Shown: piece after piece, positions 1 through 5,846 of the stretch
How positions within the stretch are numbered: position 1 is the first letter of the stretch
How the letters are laid out: each line of letters starts with the position of its first letter
NCBI GenBank assembly: GCA_028868455.1
Contig: JAGWUK010000219.1
Coordinates: 1 to 5,846 of the forward strand
Direction of reading: 5' to 3'
DNA: 5,846 nt
Source: Burkholderiales bacterium
GTDB lineage: Bacteria > Pseudomonadota > Gammaproteobacteria > Burkholderiales > Burkholderiaceae_D
Program-made: the position numbers and the translations under genes
The notes under the pieces: model-generated
What the model was told of the DNA's origin: nothing
Seen by the model: the letters and a program-made list of their open reading frames with translations, nothing else
Databases searched by the model: none

Positions 1-140
1 GTCCAGATAAGGACATTCGCGATGCCATTAAGGGTCTGACCGATTTTTCGGAAAAATATCAGACCTCCTGGGATGAAAAAAATCCCTTGTTCCGTCGCGT
101 GGATCGTAGTAGCGAAGCCCAATCCGGAGTGCAACCATGA
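1..140 (+). CDS. DUF934 family protein, C-terminal fragment (5' end outside window)
   Basis: An open frame enters from the left edge (first full codon at 3) and stops at TGA 138-140, leaving 45 C-terminal residues. The visible tail contains DFSEKYQ followed by NPLFRR. This resembles the end of DUF934 proteins, which are usually encoded directly after the sulfite reductase gene cysI and before cysH in beta- and gammaproteobacteria. DUF934 proteins are annotated as accessory to sulfite reduction, but their biochemical role is not established to my knowledge. The stop overlaps the cysH start as ATGA, so the two genes are probably translationally coupled. The family call rests on a short tail plus context. 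The alternative is an unrelated operon protein, which I think less likely. Confidence 0.75.
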   Translation, partial: PDKDIRDAIKGLTDFSEKYQTSWDEKNPLFRRVDRSSEAQSGVQP

Positions 141-850
141 GCGATTTTTCGTCTCGTCTGGCAGATACGCTGGAGACATTACGACGCATTGGTAGCGAAT
201 TTTCTCCTGCTGTCTTTGCTTCCAGTCTGGCTGCCGAAGACATGGTCTTGACCGATCTGATATTGCGAAACAAGATCGCCATCGGTATTTTTTCTCTTGA
301 AACCGGCAGACTGCACAAGGAAACGCTGGGCATGCTTGATCGCATCAAGGAAACCTATGACACTGAGATTACCTTGTTCAAACCTGAGGCTGCTGCCGTA
401 GAAAATTACATCGCGCAAAACGGCTTGAATGCATTTTACGATAGTGTGGAAATGCGTAAGGAATGCTGCCGTATTCGCAAAGTCGAACCGCTTAATCGGG
501 CACTCGCTGGTAAAAAAGCCTGGGTAACCGGACAGCGCCGCGCCCAGTCCGCAACCCGTACCGAGCTGGCAGTGCAGGAAGACGATGCCGCACACGGCAT
601 GCAAAAATTTAATCCGCTGGCCGATTGGTCTGAAGAAGATGTATGGCACTATATCCGCAGCAATAACGTGCCTTACAATCCTCTGCACGACAAGGGCTAC
701 CCTTCGATCGGATGCGAGCCATGCACACGCGCCATTCAACCAGGCGAAGATGTCCGCGCCGGTCGCTGGTGGTGGGAGAATCCTGAATCCAAGGAATGTG
801 GTTTGCATGTCGTTGATGGCAAACTGGTACGCATTAAACAAGTTGTTTGA
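137..850 (+). CDS. cysH: Assimilatory adenylylsulfate (APS) reductase, thioredoxin-dependent
   Basis: This 237-residue cytoplasmic enzyme of the PAPS/APS reductase family reduces activated sulfate to sulfite. Visible motifs, in order, are the nucleotide-binding SSLAAED (about 29-35), LETGRLH (54-60), a CC pair at 110-111 in ECCRIRKVEPL, CEPC at 193-196 and the C-terminal ECGLH with the expected catalytic Cys221. In this family the CC plus CxxC set ligates a [4Fe-4S] cluster and marks enzymes using APS. E. coli-type PAPS reductases lack these four cysteines but keep the ECGLH cysteine. The call is therefore APS reductase (EC 1.8.4.10 type). The length matches bacterial APS reductases and no key residue is missing. 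The start at 137 is supported by GGAG at 126-129 with 7-nt spacing and by the ATGA overlap with the preceding gene. cysD follows 15 nt downstream. Confidence 0.96.
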   Translation: MSDFSSRLADTLETLRRIGSEFSPAVFASSLAAEDMVLTDLILRNKIAIGIFSLETGRLHKETLGMLDRIKETYDTEITLFKPEAAAVENYIAQNGLNAFYDSVEMRKECCRIRKVEPLNRALAGKKAWVTGQRRAQSATRTELAVQEDDAAHGMQKFNPLADWSEEDVWHYIRSNNVPYNPLHDKGYPSIGCEPCTRAIQPGEDVRAGRWWWENPESKECGLHVVDGKLVRIKQVV

Positions 851-865
851 ACTGAAGAAAATAGG

Positions 866-1801
866 ATGAATACTGTCGTGGAAAACCATTTTATTGATGC
901 TGCGAGCAATCGCCATCTGGACTGGCTCGAATCCGAAGCTATCCATATCATGCGTGAAGTTGCTGCCGAATGCAGTAATCCCGCTCTGCTGTTTTCTGGC
1001 GGCAAAGACTCTGTCGTGCTGTTACGCATTGCAGAAAAAGCCTTCCGTCCGGGGAAATTCCCTTTCCCGCTGGTACACATCGATACCGGCCATAATTTTC
1101 CTGAAGTGATTGCCTTCCGTGACAAACGTGTCGCGGAACTGGGTGAGCGCCTGATTGTCGGTTCGGTCGAAGAATCGATACGGCGCGGCACGGTACGTTT
1201 GCGTAATCCACAAACCGATTCCCGCAACGCAGCGCAAGCCGTCACCTTGCTGGAAACCATCGCTGAACATAAATTTGATGCCTGTATCGGCGGCGCCCGT
1301 CGCGATGAGGAAAAAGCCCGCGCCAAAGAGCGTATCTTTTCCTTCCGTGATGAGTTCGGCCAATGGAATCCCAAAGCACAACGTCCTGAGCTCTGGGATT
1401 TGTACAACACCCGTGTTCATGCTGGCGAAAACATGCGCGTGTTCCCTATCTCCAACTGGACAGAACTGGATATCTGGCAATATATCGCCCGCGAAAAACT
1501 GGCTTTGCCGGAAATCTATTTTGCGCATGAACGCCAGGTGATTCCACGTAATGGCCTGCTGGTGCCTTTGACCGATCTGACACCACCGCGTGCTGGTGAA
1601 ACAGTAGAAACGCAAGTCGTACGCTTCCGTACGGTTGGCGACATTTCCTGCACCTGCCCGGTATCGTCCGACGCAGCGACTGTCGAAGCGATCATCGCCG
1701 AAACAGCTATCACCCAAATTACAGAACGCGGCGCGACCCGCATGGATGATCAGACTTCTGAAGCATCCATGGAAAAACGTAAAAAAGAAGGATATTTCTA
1801 A
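866..1801 (+). CDS. cysD: Sulfate adenylyltransferase (ATP sulfurylase) subunit 2, CysD
   Basis: This is the 311-residue catalytic small subunit of the CysDN ATP sulfurylase, which forms APS and pyrophosphate from ATP and sulfate in the cytoplasm. It belongs to the PP-loop ATP-pyrophosphatase superfamily: SGGKDS is at residues 44-49, preceded by LLF. Other family hallmarks are EAIHIMREVAAE (24-35), HIDTGHNFPE (71-80), GGARRDEEKARAKER (142-156) and the KKEGYF terminus. The length is normal for the family (about 300). The start at 866 is chosen because GAAG lies at 854-857 with 8-nt spacing, and because EAIHIMRE falls near residue 24, as expected. The final TAA overlaps the cysN start as TAATG, which fits coupled synthesis of two subunits of one complex. 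The protein looks intact. Confidence 0.97.
   Translation: MNTVVENHFIDAASNRHLDWLESEAIHIMREVAAECSNPALLFSGGKDSVVLLRIAEKAFRPGKFPFPLVHIDTGHNFPEVIAFRDKRVAELGERLIVGSVEESIRRGTVRLRNPQTDSRNAAQAVTLLETIAEHKFDACIGGARRDEEKARAKERIFSFRDEFGQWNPKAQRPELWDLYNTRVHAGENMRVFPISNWTELDIWQYIAREKLALPEIYFAHERQVIPRNGLLVPLTDLTPPRAGETVETQVVRFRTVGDISCTCPVSSDAATVEAIIAETAITQITERGATRMDDQTSEASMEKRKKEGYF
1787..1792 (+). promoter_or_regulatory. Ribosome binding site of cysN
   Basis: GAAGGA lies inside the last codons of cysD, 8 nt before the cysN ATG. It is the clearest Shine-Dalgarno-like sequence in the operon and fixes the cysN start within the TAATG overlap. CysN can therefore be initiated both de novo and by coupling to cysD. 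Confidence 0.7.
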
Positions 1802-3126
1802 TGGGCACAATTGACACGTCCACCGCCATTCTCGACAACGCCACCAGAGAACGTGGTCTGCTGCGCTTTATCACCGCCGGCTCAGTTGATGACGGCAAAA
1901 GCACTTTGATCGGCCGCCTTTTATTCGATAGCAAAGGCATTTTTGCAGATCAGCTCGACGCCATCTCACGCGCCAAGCACAAACGTACAGTCGGCGATAC
2001 GATAGACCTGTCTTTGCTGACCGATGGTCTGGAAGCAGAGCGCGAGCAAGGCATCACCATTGACGTCGCCTATCGCTATTTCGCGACACCGAAACGTAAA
2101 TTCATTATCGCCGATACGCCAGGGCATGAGCAGTACACCCGCAATATGGTGACTGGCGCATCGACCGCAGACGCAGTCATCATTTTGATCGACGTCTCCA
2201 AAGTCAAACTGAATGATGATGGCAGCGTGGAATTACTGGTGCAGACCAAGCGTCATTCCACCATTGCGCATTTGCTGCGCATAGAGCATGTGATTGTCGC
2301 TGTCAATAAAATGGATCTGGTCGACTACGATCAGACCGTCTACGACCGCATTGTTGCGGCCTATCAGGAATTTGCACAGCAACTGGGACTGACCGATATC
2401 CGCGCAATTCCTTTGTCGGCTTTGGCTGGCGATAACGTTGTCAGCACCACAGATAAAATGCCCTGGTATCAGGGCCCGACGCTGATTGAACTGCTTGAAT
2501 CCCTGAGCGTCTACGATGCTTGCCATGACGAGCCTTTCCGCTTCCCAGTGCAACTGGTCGCACGCCACAATGGTCACGAGGCCAACGATTTCCGTGGTTA
2601 TATGGGGCGCATCGAGGCGGGTAAAGTCAGCAAAGGCGATAAACTGATCGTTCAGCCCGGCGGACAATCGGCCACCGTCAAAGACATTCTTACGCTGGAA
2701 GGCTCGCTGGAATCGGCAGTGGTCGGACAATCCGTCACGATTTTGCTCGAAGAATATCTGGATATCTCACGTGGCGATATGCTGGCCAGTGCCGAACGTC
2801 CGGCAACGTTACTGAAGTCTGTCAATGCCGATTTATGCTGGTTGTCGGAAGAGCCTATGGATATGCGTCGCAAATACTGGCTCAAACATACGACCAGACA
2901 AGTCAGCGCCAGAATCGTCGGCATTGATACTTTGCTTGACATCAATACGCAAGAACGTCGCCCTGCTGAAACCTTGAAACTGAACGATATCGCTACCGTT
3001 TCTATCAATGTGCAGCAACCATTGGCCGCGGATTCTTATGATGTTTTGCGCTCAACTGGCGCATTTATCCTGATTGACGAAGTAACACATCAGACAGTCG
3101 CTGCCGGCATGATACGCATTGGATAA
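1801..3126 (+). CDS. cysN: Sulfate adenylyltransferase (ATP sulfurylase) GTPase subunit 1, CysN
   Basis: This is the 441-residue regulatory subunit of CysDN. In the characterised complex, its GTP hydrolysis drives the unfavourable formation of APS by CysD. It is an elongation-factor-like translational GTPase: P-loop GSVDDGKST (27-35), GITID (84-88) in switch I, DTPGHEQY (105-112) in switch II, NKMD (169-172) and a SAL motif (206-208), followed by EF-Tu-like beta-barrel domains (about 245-441). It ends near residue 440, so it lacks the C-terminal APS kinase (CysC) domain found in CysNC fusions. That fits the APS-reducing CysH two genes upstream. Translation starts within the cysD stop (TAATG) and is supported by GAAGGA at 1787-1792. 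cobA begins 3 nt after the stop. The gene looks intact. Confidence 0.97.
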   Translation: MGTIDTSTAILDNATRERGLLRFITAGSVDDGKSTLIGRLLFDSKGIFADQLDAISRAKHKRTVGDTIDLSLLTDGLEAEREQGITIDVAYRYFATPKRKFIIADTPGHEQYTRNMVTGASTADAVIILIDVSKVKLNDDGSVELLVQTKRHSTIAHLLRIEHVIVAVNKMDLVDYDQTVYDRIVAAYQEFAQQLGLTDIRAIPLSALAGDNVVSTTDKMPWYQGPTLIELLESLSVYDACHDEPFRFPVQLVARHNGHEANDFRGYMGRIEAGKVSKGDKLIVQPGGQSATVKDILTLEGSLESAVVGQSVTILLEEYLDISRGDMLASAERPATLLKSVNADLCWLSEEPMDMRRKYWLKHTTRQVSARIVGIDTLLDINTQERRPAETLKLNDIATVSINVQQPLAADSYDVLRSTGAFILIDEVTHQTVAAGMIRIG

Positions 3127-3129
3127 ACG

Positions 3130-3852
3130 ATGACTGTACCATCAGGCAAGGTATATCTGATCGGTGCGGGACCAGGCGCTGCTGACCTGATTACGGTTCG
3201 TGGCGCCCGCGCGCTGGCGCAGGCTGACGTGGTTCTGTACGATGCGTTGATCACACCCGAGATGCTGGAACTTTGCCCGCAGGCTGTCCTGATTTCGGTC
3301 GGAAAACGTAGTGGTAAACGTTCGGCTGCACAGGAACATATCAACCAGATACTGGTTGAGTCGGCGGCACAATATTCCACGGTCGTCCGGTTGAAAGGTG
3401 GCGACCCCATGCTGTTTGGTCGCGCCGATGAAGAGTTGAATGCGCTGGAATCGGCAGGTATTGAATATGAAATTATTCCTGGCATTACCACAGCACTTGC
3501 TGCGGCAGCCAGTATCCGGCAACCTCTGACCAAACGCGGCGTGGCGCGTAGCGTTGCCTTATTTACATCAAGCACGGCACCGGGCGAAAGCACGGACACA
3601 CGCATCCCGAATTGCGATACGCTGGTTCAATACATGGGCGGAAAAGAAGCGATGCTGACAGCACAGCGCTTACTGGACGTCGGACATCCTCCAACGTTAC
3701 CGATTTTTGTTATTGAGAATTGCAGCCGTCATGATGAACGTAGCCAGTCGTTAACGCTGGCTGAGCTGGCAAACGGTTTACCTGCAAGCGACGGCCCCGT
3801 ATTGGTCATGATGGGCGAGTCCATGCGCCCTAGAAAACATACCGTGCGATAA
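3130..3852 (+). CDS. cobA: Uroporphyrinogen-III C-methyltransferase (SUMT), monofunctional
   Basis: This 240-residue cytoplasmic enzyme transfers two methyl groups from SAM to uroporphyrinogen III, giving precorrin-2, the branch point to siroheme and cobalamin. Visible motifs are GKVYLIGAGPGAADLIT (6-22), VVLYDALI (34-41), VGKR (57-60), VRLKGGDPMLFGR (86-98), IIPGIT (115-120), PLTKRG (132-137) and VQYMG (166-170). These make a single tetrapyrrole methylase domain of normal length. It lacks the N-terminal precorrin-2 dehydrogenase/ferrochelatase (Met8-like) half of E. coli CysG, so it provides only the methylation step. Its position 3 nt after cysN suggests its main role is siroheme supply for sulfite reductase. 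The upstream ribosome binding site is weak (GGA next to the cysN stop), so coupling to cysN is likely. It could equally be labelled sumT or cysG-like. Confidence 0.93.
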   Translation: MTVPSGKVYLIGAGPGAADLITVRGARALAQADVVLYDALITPEMLELCPQAVLISVGKRSGKRSAAQEHINQILVESAAQYSTVVRLKGGDPMLFGRADEELNALESAGIEYEIIPGITTALAAAASIRQPLTKRGVARSVALFTSSTAPGESTDTRIPNCDTLVQYMGGKEAMLTAQRLLDVGHPPTLPIFVIENCSRHDERSQSLTLAELANGLPASDGPVLVMMGESMRPRKHTVR

Positions 3853-3854
3853 GA

Positions 3855-3883
3855 GTATTGCCCGCAATACCTGATCAGGTTTT
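3855..3883 (+). terminator. Possible weak terminator after cobA
   Basis: Three bases after the cobA stop codon begins a perfect 6-bp stem, GTATTG / CAATAC, with a CCCG loop (3855-3870). It runs into a 12-bp palindrome, ACCTGATCAGGT (3869-3880), which is followed by TTT (the run TTTT is 3880-3883). The position suits termination of the sulfate operon, but the U-run is short and the second palindrome leaves only a 4-bp stem as RNA. It may be Rho-dependent, or not a terminator at all. Confidence 0.35.
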
Positions 3884-3884
3884 G

Positions 3885-3913
3885 CCGTTGTTATGCGGTG
3901 ACGATAATCACGG
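3885..3913. repeat. Imperfect inverted repeat spanning the end of the minus-strand gene
   Basis: CCGTTGTTAT (3885-3894) and ATAATCACGG (3904-3913) are complementary at 8 of 10 positions around a 9-nt spacer. One of the two mismatches becomes a G-U pair in plus-strand RNA. The right arm includes the stop codon (3908-3910) of the minus-strand binding-protein gene. Neither strand has a U-tract after it, so it is not a standard intrinsic terminator. It may be a 3' stabilising stem or chance. Confidence 0.3.
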
Positions 3914-4660
3914 TGTGCGGACATTGTATTGTCGTGCGATCTTCAGTAACTCGCCGCTGTCTTTCAATTTTTCAAATGCGCCATCGTATTTCTGGCGCAA
4001 TTGTTCGCACATTGCGTTTTTGCAGTATGCAAGATAACCATCCTGCGTATCCATGACTGGATCAACAATCACAAAATCCTGACTAAGCCCCATCGATCTG
4101 GCCATTGCCTCAGTATTACGCATATTACTGGCCAACAAATCGACACGCCCAGCGTTCAACATGTTTAACCCGTTCGCCAGCGTCAAGACAATTTCTGGTT
4201 TGATTGAAGCCCGCATACTTTCAAATTGTGCGCCGTAGGCCCAGCCATTGATCGCGCCCACTTTGAATTTCGTCAGCGACGCATAATTGCCGTCCCAATG
4301 CAAAGCATTGTTTTTGCGTGCGTAAAACACCATATAGTCACGATAGAATCCTCTGCGCGCAAAACCAAATTTCGCTTCACGTTGTGGCGTCTTATAAGGG
4401 CCGATCAGTATCTGCGCCTGATCATTTTCCACCATCCACTGAGCGCGGCTCCATGGGTATATTTCAAATCTGACCGTATCGCCATTTTGCTTTGCCAGTG
4501 CACGCACAATGTCAGCACCTAGCCCGACAAATTTACCATCCGGTGTTTGCTCGAAAACATAAGCAAACTCAGTCCCAACTGCCAATACCTCTGAAGCTTG
4601 AACGTATTGACAGTTCAAAAACGATGAGAGCAGGACAAGACAAGCCAGACAATATCGCAT
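3908..4660 (-). CDS. Orphan periplasmic solute-binding protein, family 3
   Basis: This 250-residue predicted exported protein resembles family 3 extracellular solute-binding proteins, the amino-acid-binding ABC type. Residues 1-22 form a signal peptide with hydrophobic core CLACLVLLSSFL and probable cleavage after VQA. There is no proper lipobox. The mature part shows GKFVGLGADIVRALA (42-56), YPWSRAQ (68-74), TPQREAKFGF (91-100) and GRVDLL (171-176). Arg94 aligns by eye with the arginine that binds the ligand carboxylate in HisJ. Asn179 falls where HisJ has an Asp binding the amino group. Mature cysteines 213 and 218 could form a disulfide. No permease or ATPase gene is adjacent, so the ligand and partner are unknown. 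The start at 4660 is preferred over the longer frame to 4825, because the extra 55 residues would place the signal peptide internally and overlap cbiX. Confidence 0.85.
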   Translation of the reverse strand: MRYCLACLVLLSSFLNCQYVQASEVLAVGTEFAYVFEQTPDGKFVGLGADIVRALAKQNGDTVRFEIYPWSRAQWMVENDQAQILIGPYKTPQREAKFGFARRGFYRDYMVFYARKNNALHWDGNYASLTKFKVGAINGWAYGAQFESMRASIKPEIVLTLANGLNMLNAGRVDLLASNMRNTEAMARSMGLSQDFVIVDPVMDTQDGYLAYCKNAMCEQLRQKYDGAFEKLKDSGELLKIARQYNVRTP

Positions 4661-4713
4661 GATAGTTCCTGAACAAACAGTCGAAAAAACCGCGCCAATC
4701 ATACGGGTCGAAA
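4661..4713. other. Intergenic gap between cbiX and the binding-protein gene
   Basis: This 53-nt gap separates two genes on the same strand. Apart from the ribosome binding site it shows no clear hairpin terminator and no convincing promoter: a TATGAT on the minus strand (4698-4703) has no matching -35 at 16-18 nt. The binding-protein gene may be read through from lptG-cbiX or have an unrecognised promoter. Confidence 0.5.
4666..4670 (-). promoter_or_regulatory. Ribosome binding site of the solute-binding protein gene
   Basis: On the minus strand AGGAA ends 5 nt before the ATG at 4660. Together with the signal peptide that begins at this ATG, it decides the start against the upstream in-frame codon at 4825, which lies inside cbiX. 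Confidence 0.65.
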
Positions 4714-5091
4714 TCAGGGGAGTTGCACCGTACTCAAACAATAGTCCCGGATCGCGTGCAGCACCATTGCATTTTCGCCGACTGCATCCGCTATGCGAAT
4801 TTCCACAGCCGGAAATCGTGCGCACAATTGTGCCACCATCTCCGGTAAATCACGCAATACATGCCCGCCCTGCCCCAGAAAAATGGGCGTAACAACGAGT
4901 TCCGCACATCCATCATTGATCATTTGTTCTGCTAACCCAGTAAGCGAAGGGTTCATAAATTCCAGAAAAGCCAACCCGACGACTTGATCGGGTGCGCTCT
5001 CTTTTATGCTTTTTTGCAGCCGCTGAAACGGCGCAGCCCAGCGTGGATCGCGTGCACCATGCGCAAAGAGAATCAAGCCTTTTTGTGTCAT
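4714..5091 (-). CDS. cbiX: Short sirohydrochlorin chelatase, CbiX/SirB family
   Basis: This 125-residue cytoplasmic protein is of the single-domain CbiX class, in which two short chains form the active dimer. These enzymes insert Co2+ or Fe2+ into sirohydrochlorin. Visible motifs are LILFAHGARDPRW (6-18) with His11, FLEFMNPSL (42-50), and VVTPIFLGQGGHVLRDLPE (66-84) with His77. The two histidines are the expected metal-binding residues. With cobA and sulfate reduction genes facing it, iron insertion to make siroheme is the likelier role, but metal choice cannot be read from sequence. The start at 5091 lies 2 nt after the lptG stop (TAG GA ATG). The AGGA next to the ATG is too close to act as a Shine-Dalgarno, while GGAAAG at 5101-5106 (9-nt spacing, within lptG) fits. 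Coupling to lptG translation is likely. Confidence 0.92.
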   Translation of the reverse strand: MTQKGLILFAHGARDPRWAAPFQRLQKSIKESAPDQVVGLAFLEFMNPSLTGLAEQMINDGCAELVVTPIFLGQGGHVLRDLPEMVAQLCARFPAVEIRIADAVGENAMVLHAIRDYCLSTVQLP

Positions 5092-5093
5092 TC

Positions 5094-5846
5094 CTAATTT
5101 CTTTCCACGTAGCGCAAACCTATCATTGCAATCATCAAAAACAAAATGCTGGGCACCAATGCGGTTACTAGCGCTGGCCAGGTATTAAGTAAACCAAGAT
5201 GAGAAAATAACGCATTGATCAGATAAAAAACCATCCCTATCATAATCCCGCTAAAAATTTTAAAGCTCACACCGCCACTGCGGACATGCAGGTAGGCAAA
5301 TGGTAAAGCCAGAGCCATCATGACGAGAACTGCAAACGGATAGGTTACCTTCTTCCAAAAGGCAATCTCATAGCGTTCAGTTCCTTGTTTGTTATCTGCC
5401 AGATGCCGCGTATAGGCAGCAAGATCATAGGCGGACATACGATCAGGATCTGCAAATAATACGGTCAGAATATCCGGCGTCACCTCAGATACCACATCTC
5501 TGCTAGCGATTTTTGTGGTGCTGACTGTCGCCAATTCCTGCGTAGACAGGGATTTTGGGAAAGTTGTCTCAGTCACGTCTGTCAGACGCCATACGCTATT
5601 GCCGCGGTACTCCGCACTTGCGGCAGATATCTCTCTCGTCAAACGAAAATTCTTATCGAATTCAAATACTTTCAAATCTTTCAGTTGGCGATTCGGTAAA
5701 ATTTCTTTAACGTTCAAAAACCGAGAGCCTATGATCTCCCCTGTCAAGCCATTTTCCCTGATCAAATCTTTTGTCCAAAGTCCGGTACGAAATTCTTGCG
5801 TCACGGAAGCCCCCGTAGCATTGAGCTTGAATTTTTGCGCAAGCTT
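5094..5846 (-). CDS. lptG: LPS export ABC permease LptG, C-terminal two-thirds (5' end outside window)
   Basis: The minus-strand frame is open from the right edge to TAG at 5094-5096, giving 250 residues. A GTG at 5804 is internal, not the start, since the frame continues to 5846 without a stop. LptG is one of two inner-membrane permeases of LptB2FG, which extracts LPS and passes it towards LptC and the periplasmic bridge. The first half of the fragment is the periplasmic beta-jellyroll domain. Next comes the family signature MSAYDLAAYTRHL (about 137-149) and FWKKVTYPFAVLVMMALALP (about 163-182). Three C-terminal transmembrane segments lie near 169-186, 197-217 and 223-245. Family members are usually about 350-390 residues, so roughly 100-140 N-terminal residues with the first membrane segments lie outside. 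lptF would be expected immediately upstream. Confidence 0.93.
   Translation of the reverse strand, partial: KLAQKFKLNATGASVTQEFRTGLWTKDLIRENGLTGEIIGSRFLNVKEILPNRQLKDLKVFEFDKNFRLTREISAASAEYRGNSVWRLTDVTETTFPKSLSTQELATVSTTKIASRDVVSEVTPDILTVLFADPDRMSAYDLAAYTRHLADNKQGTERYEIAFWKKVTYPFAVLVMMALALPFAYLHVRSGGVSFKIFSGIMIGMVFYLINALFSHLGLLNTWPALVTALVPSILFLMIAMIGLRYVERN

Noticed and set aside
179..946. Long minus-strand open frame (255 codons) opposite cysH
   Set aside because: It lies antisense to a clearly functional gene, its translation shows no recognisable domain, and it runs past the cysH/cysD junction. It is a shadow of codon bias.
1022..1810. Long minus-strand open frame (262 codons) opposite cysD
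   Set aside because: It is antisense to the PP-loop gene, is rich in Cys, Phe and Arg with no family likeness, and has no sensible neighbour or ribosome binding site. It is a shadow frame.
4698..4703. TATGAT on the minus strand as a -10 promoter element for the binding-protein gene
   Set aside because: No acceptable -35 occurs at 16-18 nt. The nearest TTGA-like hexamer is 28 nt away.
4661..4825. Longer N-terminal extension of the binding-protein gene starting at 4825
   Set aside because: The extension would overlap the end of cbiX, has no family resemblance and would bury the signal peptide. The ATG at 4660 has AGGAA at good spacing.
5802..5804. GTG at 5804 as the start of lptG
   Set aside because: The frame continues without a stop to the window edge, and the protein would lack the N-terminal membrane segments essential to this family. 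It is a truncated view of a longer gene.
5841..5846. AAGCTT (HindIII site) exactly at the right edge
   Set aside because: It could mean a cloned fragment end, but the left edge has no matching site and lptG reads through the edge. It has no biological meaning I can support.
1..5846. Search for CRISPR, tRNA/rRNA, insertion sequences, toxin-antitoxin, phage or defence genes
   Set aside because: No direct repeat arrays, transposase motifs or RNA gene signatures were seen. Nearly all bases are covered by recognised housekeeping genes.

Overview
The window looks like ordinary chromosomal DNA from a Gram-negative betaproteobacterium. Burkholderiales is the best guess, and an Oxalobacteraceae-like member is possible. 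This rests on gene order (DUF934 - cysH - cysD - cysN - cobA facing cbiX and lptG), on the LPS-export permease LptG, and on the style of the proteins. It is an inference from recognition, not a database result. The window is gene-dense, with no RNA genes, mobile elements, CRISPR arrays or stretches over 300 bases without a gene.

Plus strand, 1-3852: the distal part of an assimilatory sulfate reduction operon. It contains the 3' end of a DUF934 gene, cysH (APS reductase), cysD and cysN (the two ATP sulfurylase subunits) and cobA (uroporphyrinogen-III C-methyltransferase). The genes are tightly packed: an ATGA overlap at DUF934/cysH, 15 nt at cysH/cysD, a TAATG overlap at cysD/cysN and 3 nt at cysN/cobA. 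The promoter, and probably the sulfite reductase gene, lie upstream of the window. CysD and CysN make APS from sulfate and ATP. CysH carries the paired cysteines of the [4Fe-4S] APS-reducing type and would convert APS directly to sulfite. No APS kinase domain is present, which fits a route that bypasses PAPS. CobA makes precorrin-2, the precursor of the siroheme needed by sulfite reductase.

Convergent junction, 3853-3907: 55 nt with three short inverted repeats in a row and no convincing U-tract. It is probably a weak or shared transcription end.

Minus strand, 3908-5846 (read right to left): the 3' two-thirds of lptG (LPS export permease, running off the right edge), cbiX (short sirohydrochlorin chelatase) starting 2 nt after the lptG stop, and, after a 53-nt gap, an orphan periplasmic solute-binding protein of family 3. 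CbiX probably completes the siroheme pathway begun by CobA. The precorrin-2 dehydrogenase step is not encoded in the window.

I found no evidence of a novel system. The points most worth a second look are the orphan binding protein with an apparently altered ligand site, the split siroheme pathway, and the close coupling of cbiX to lptG.
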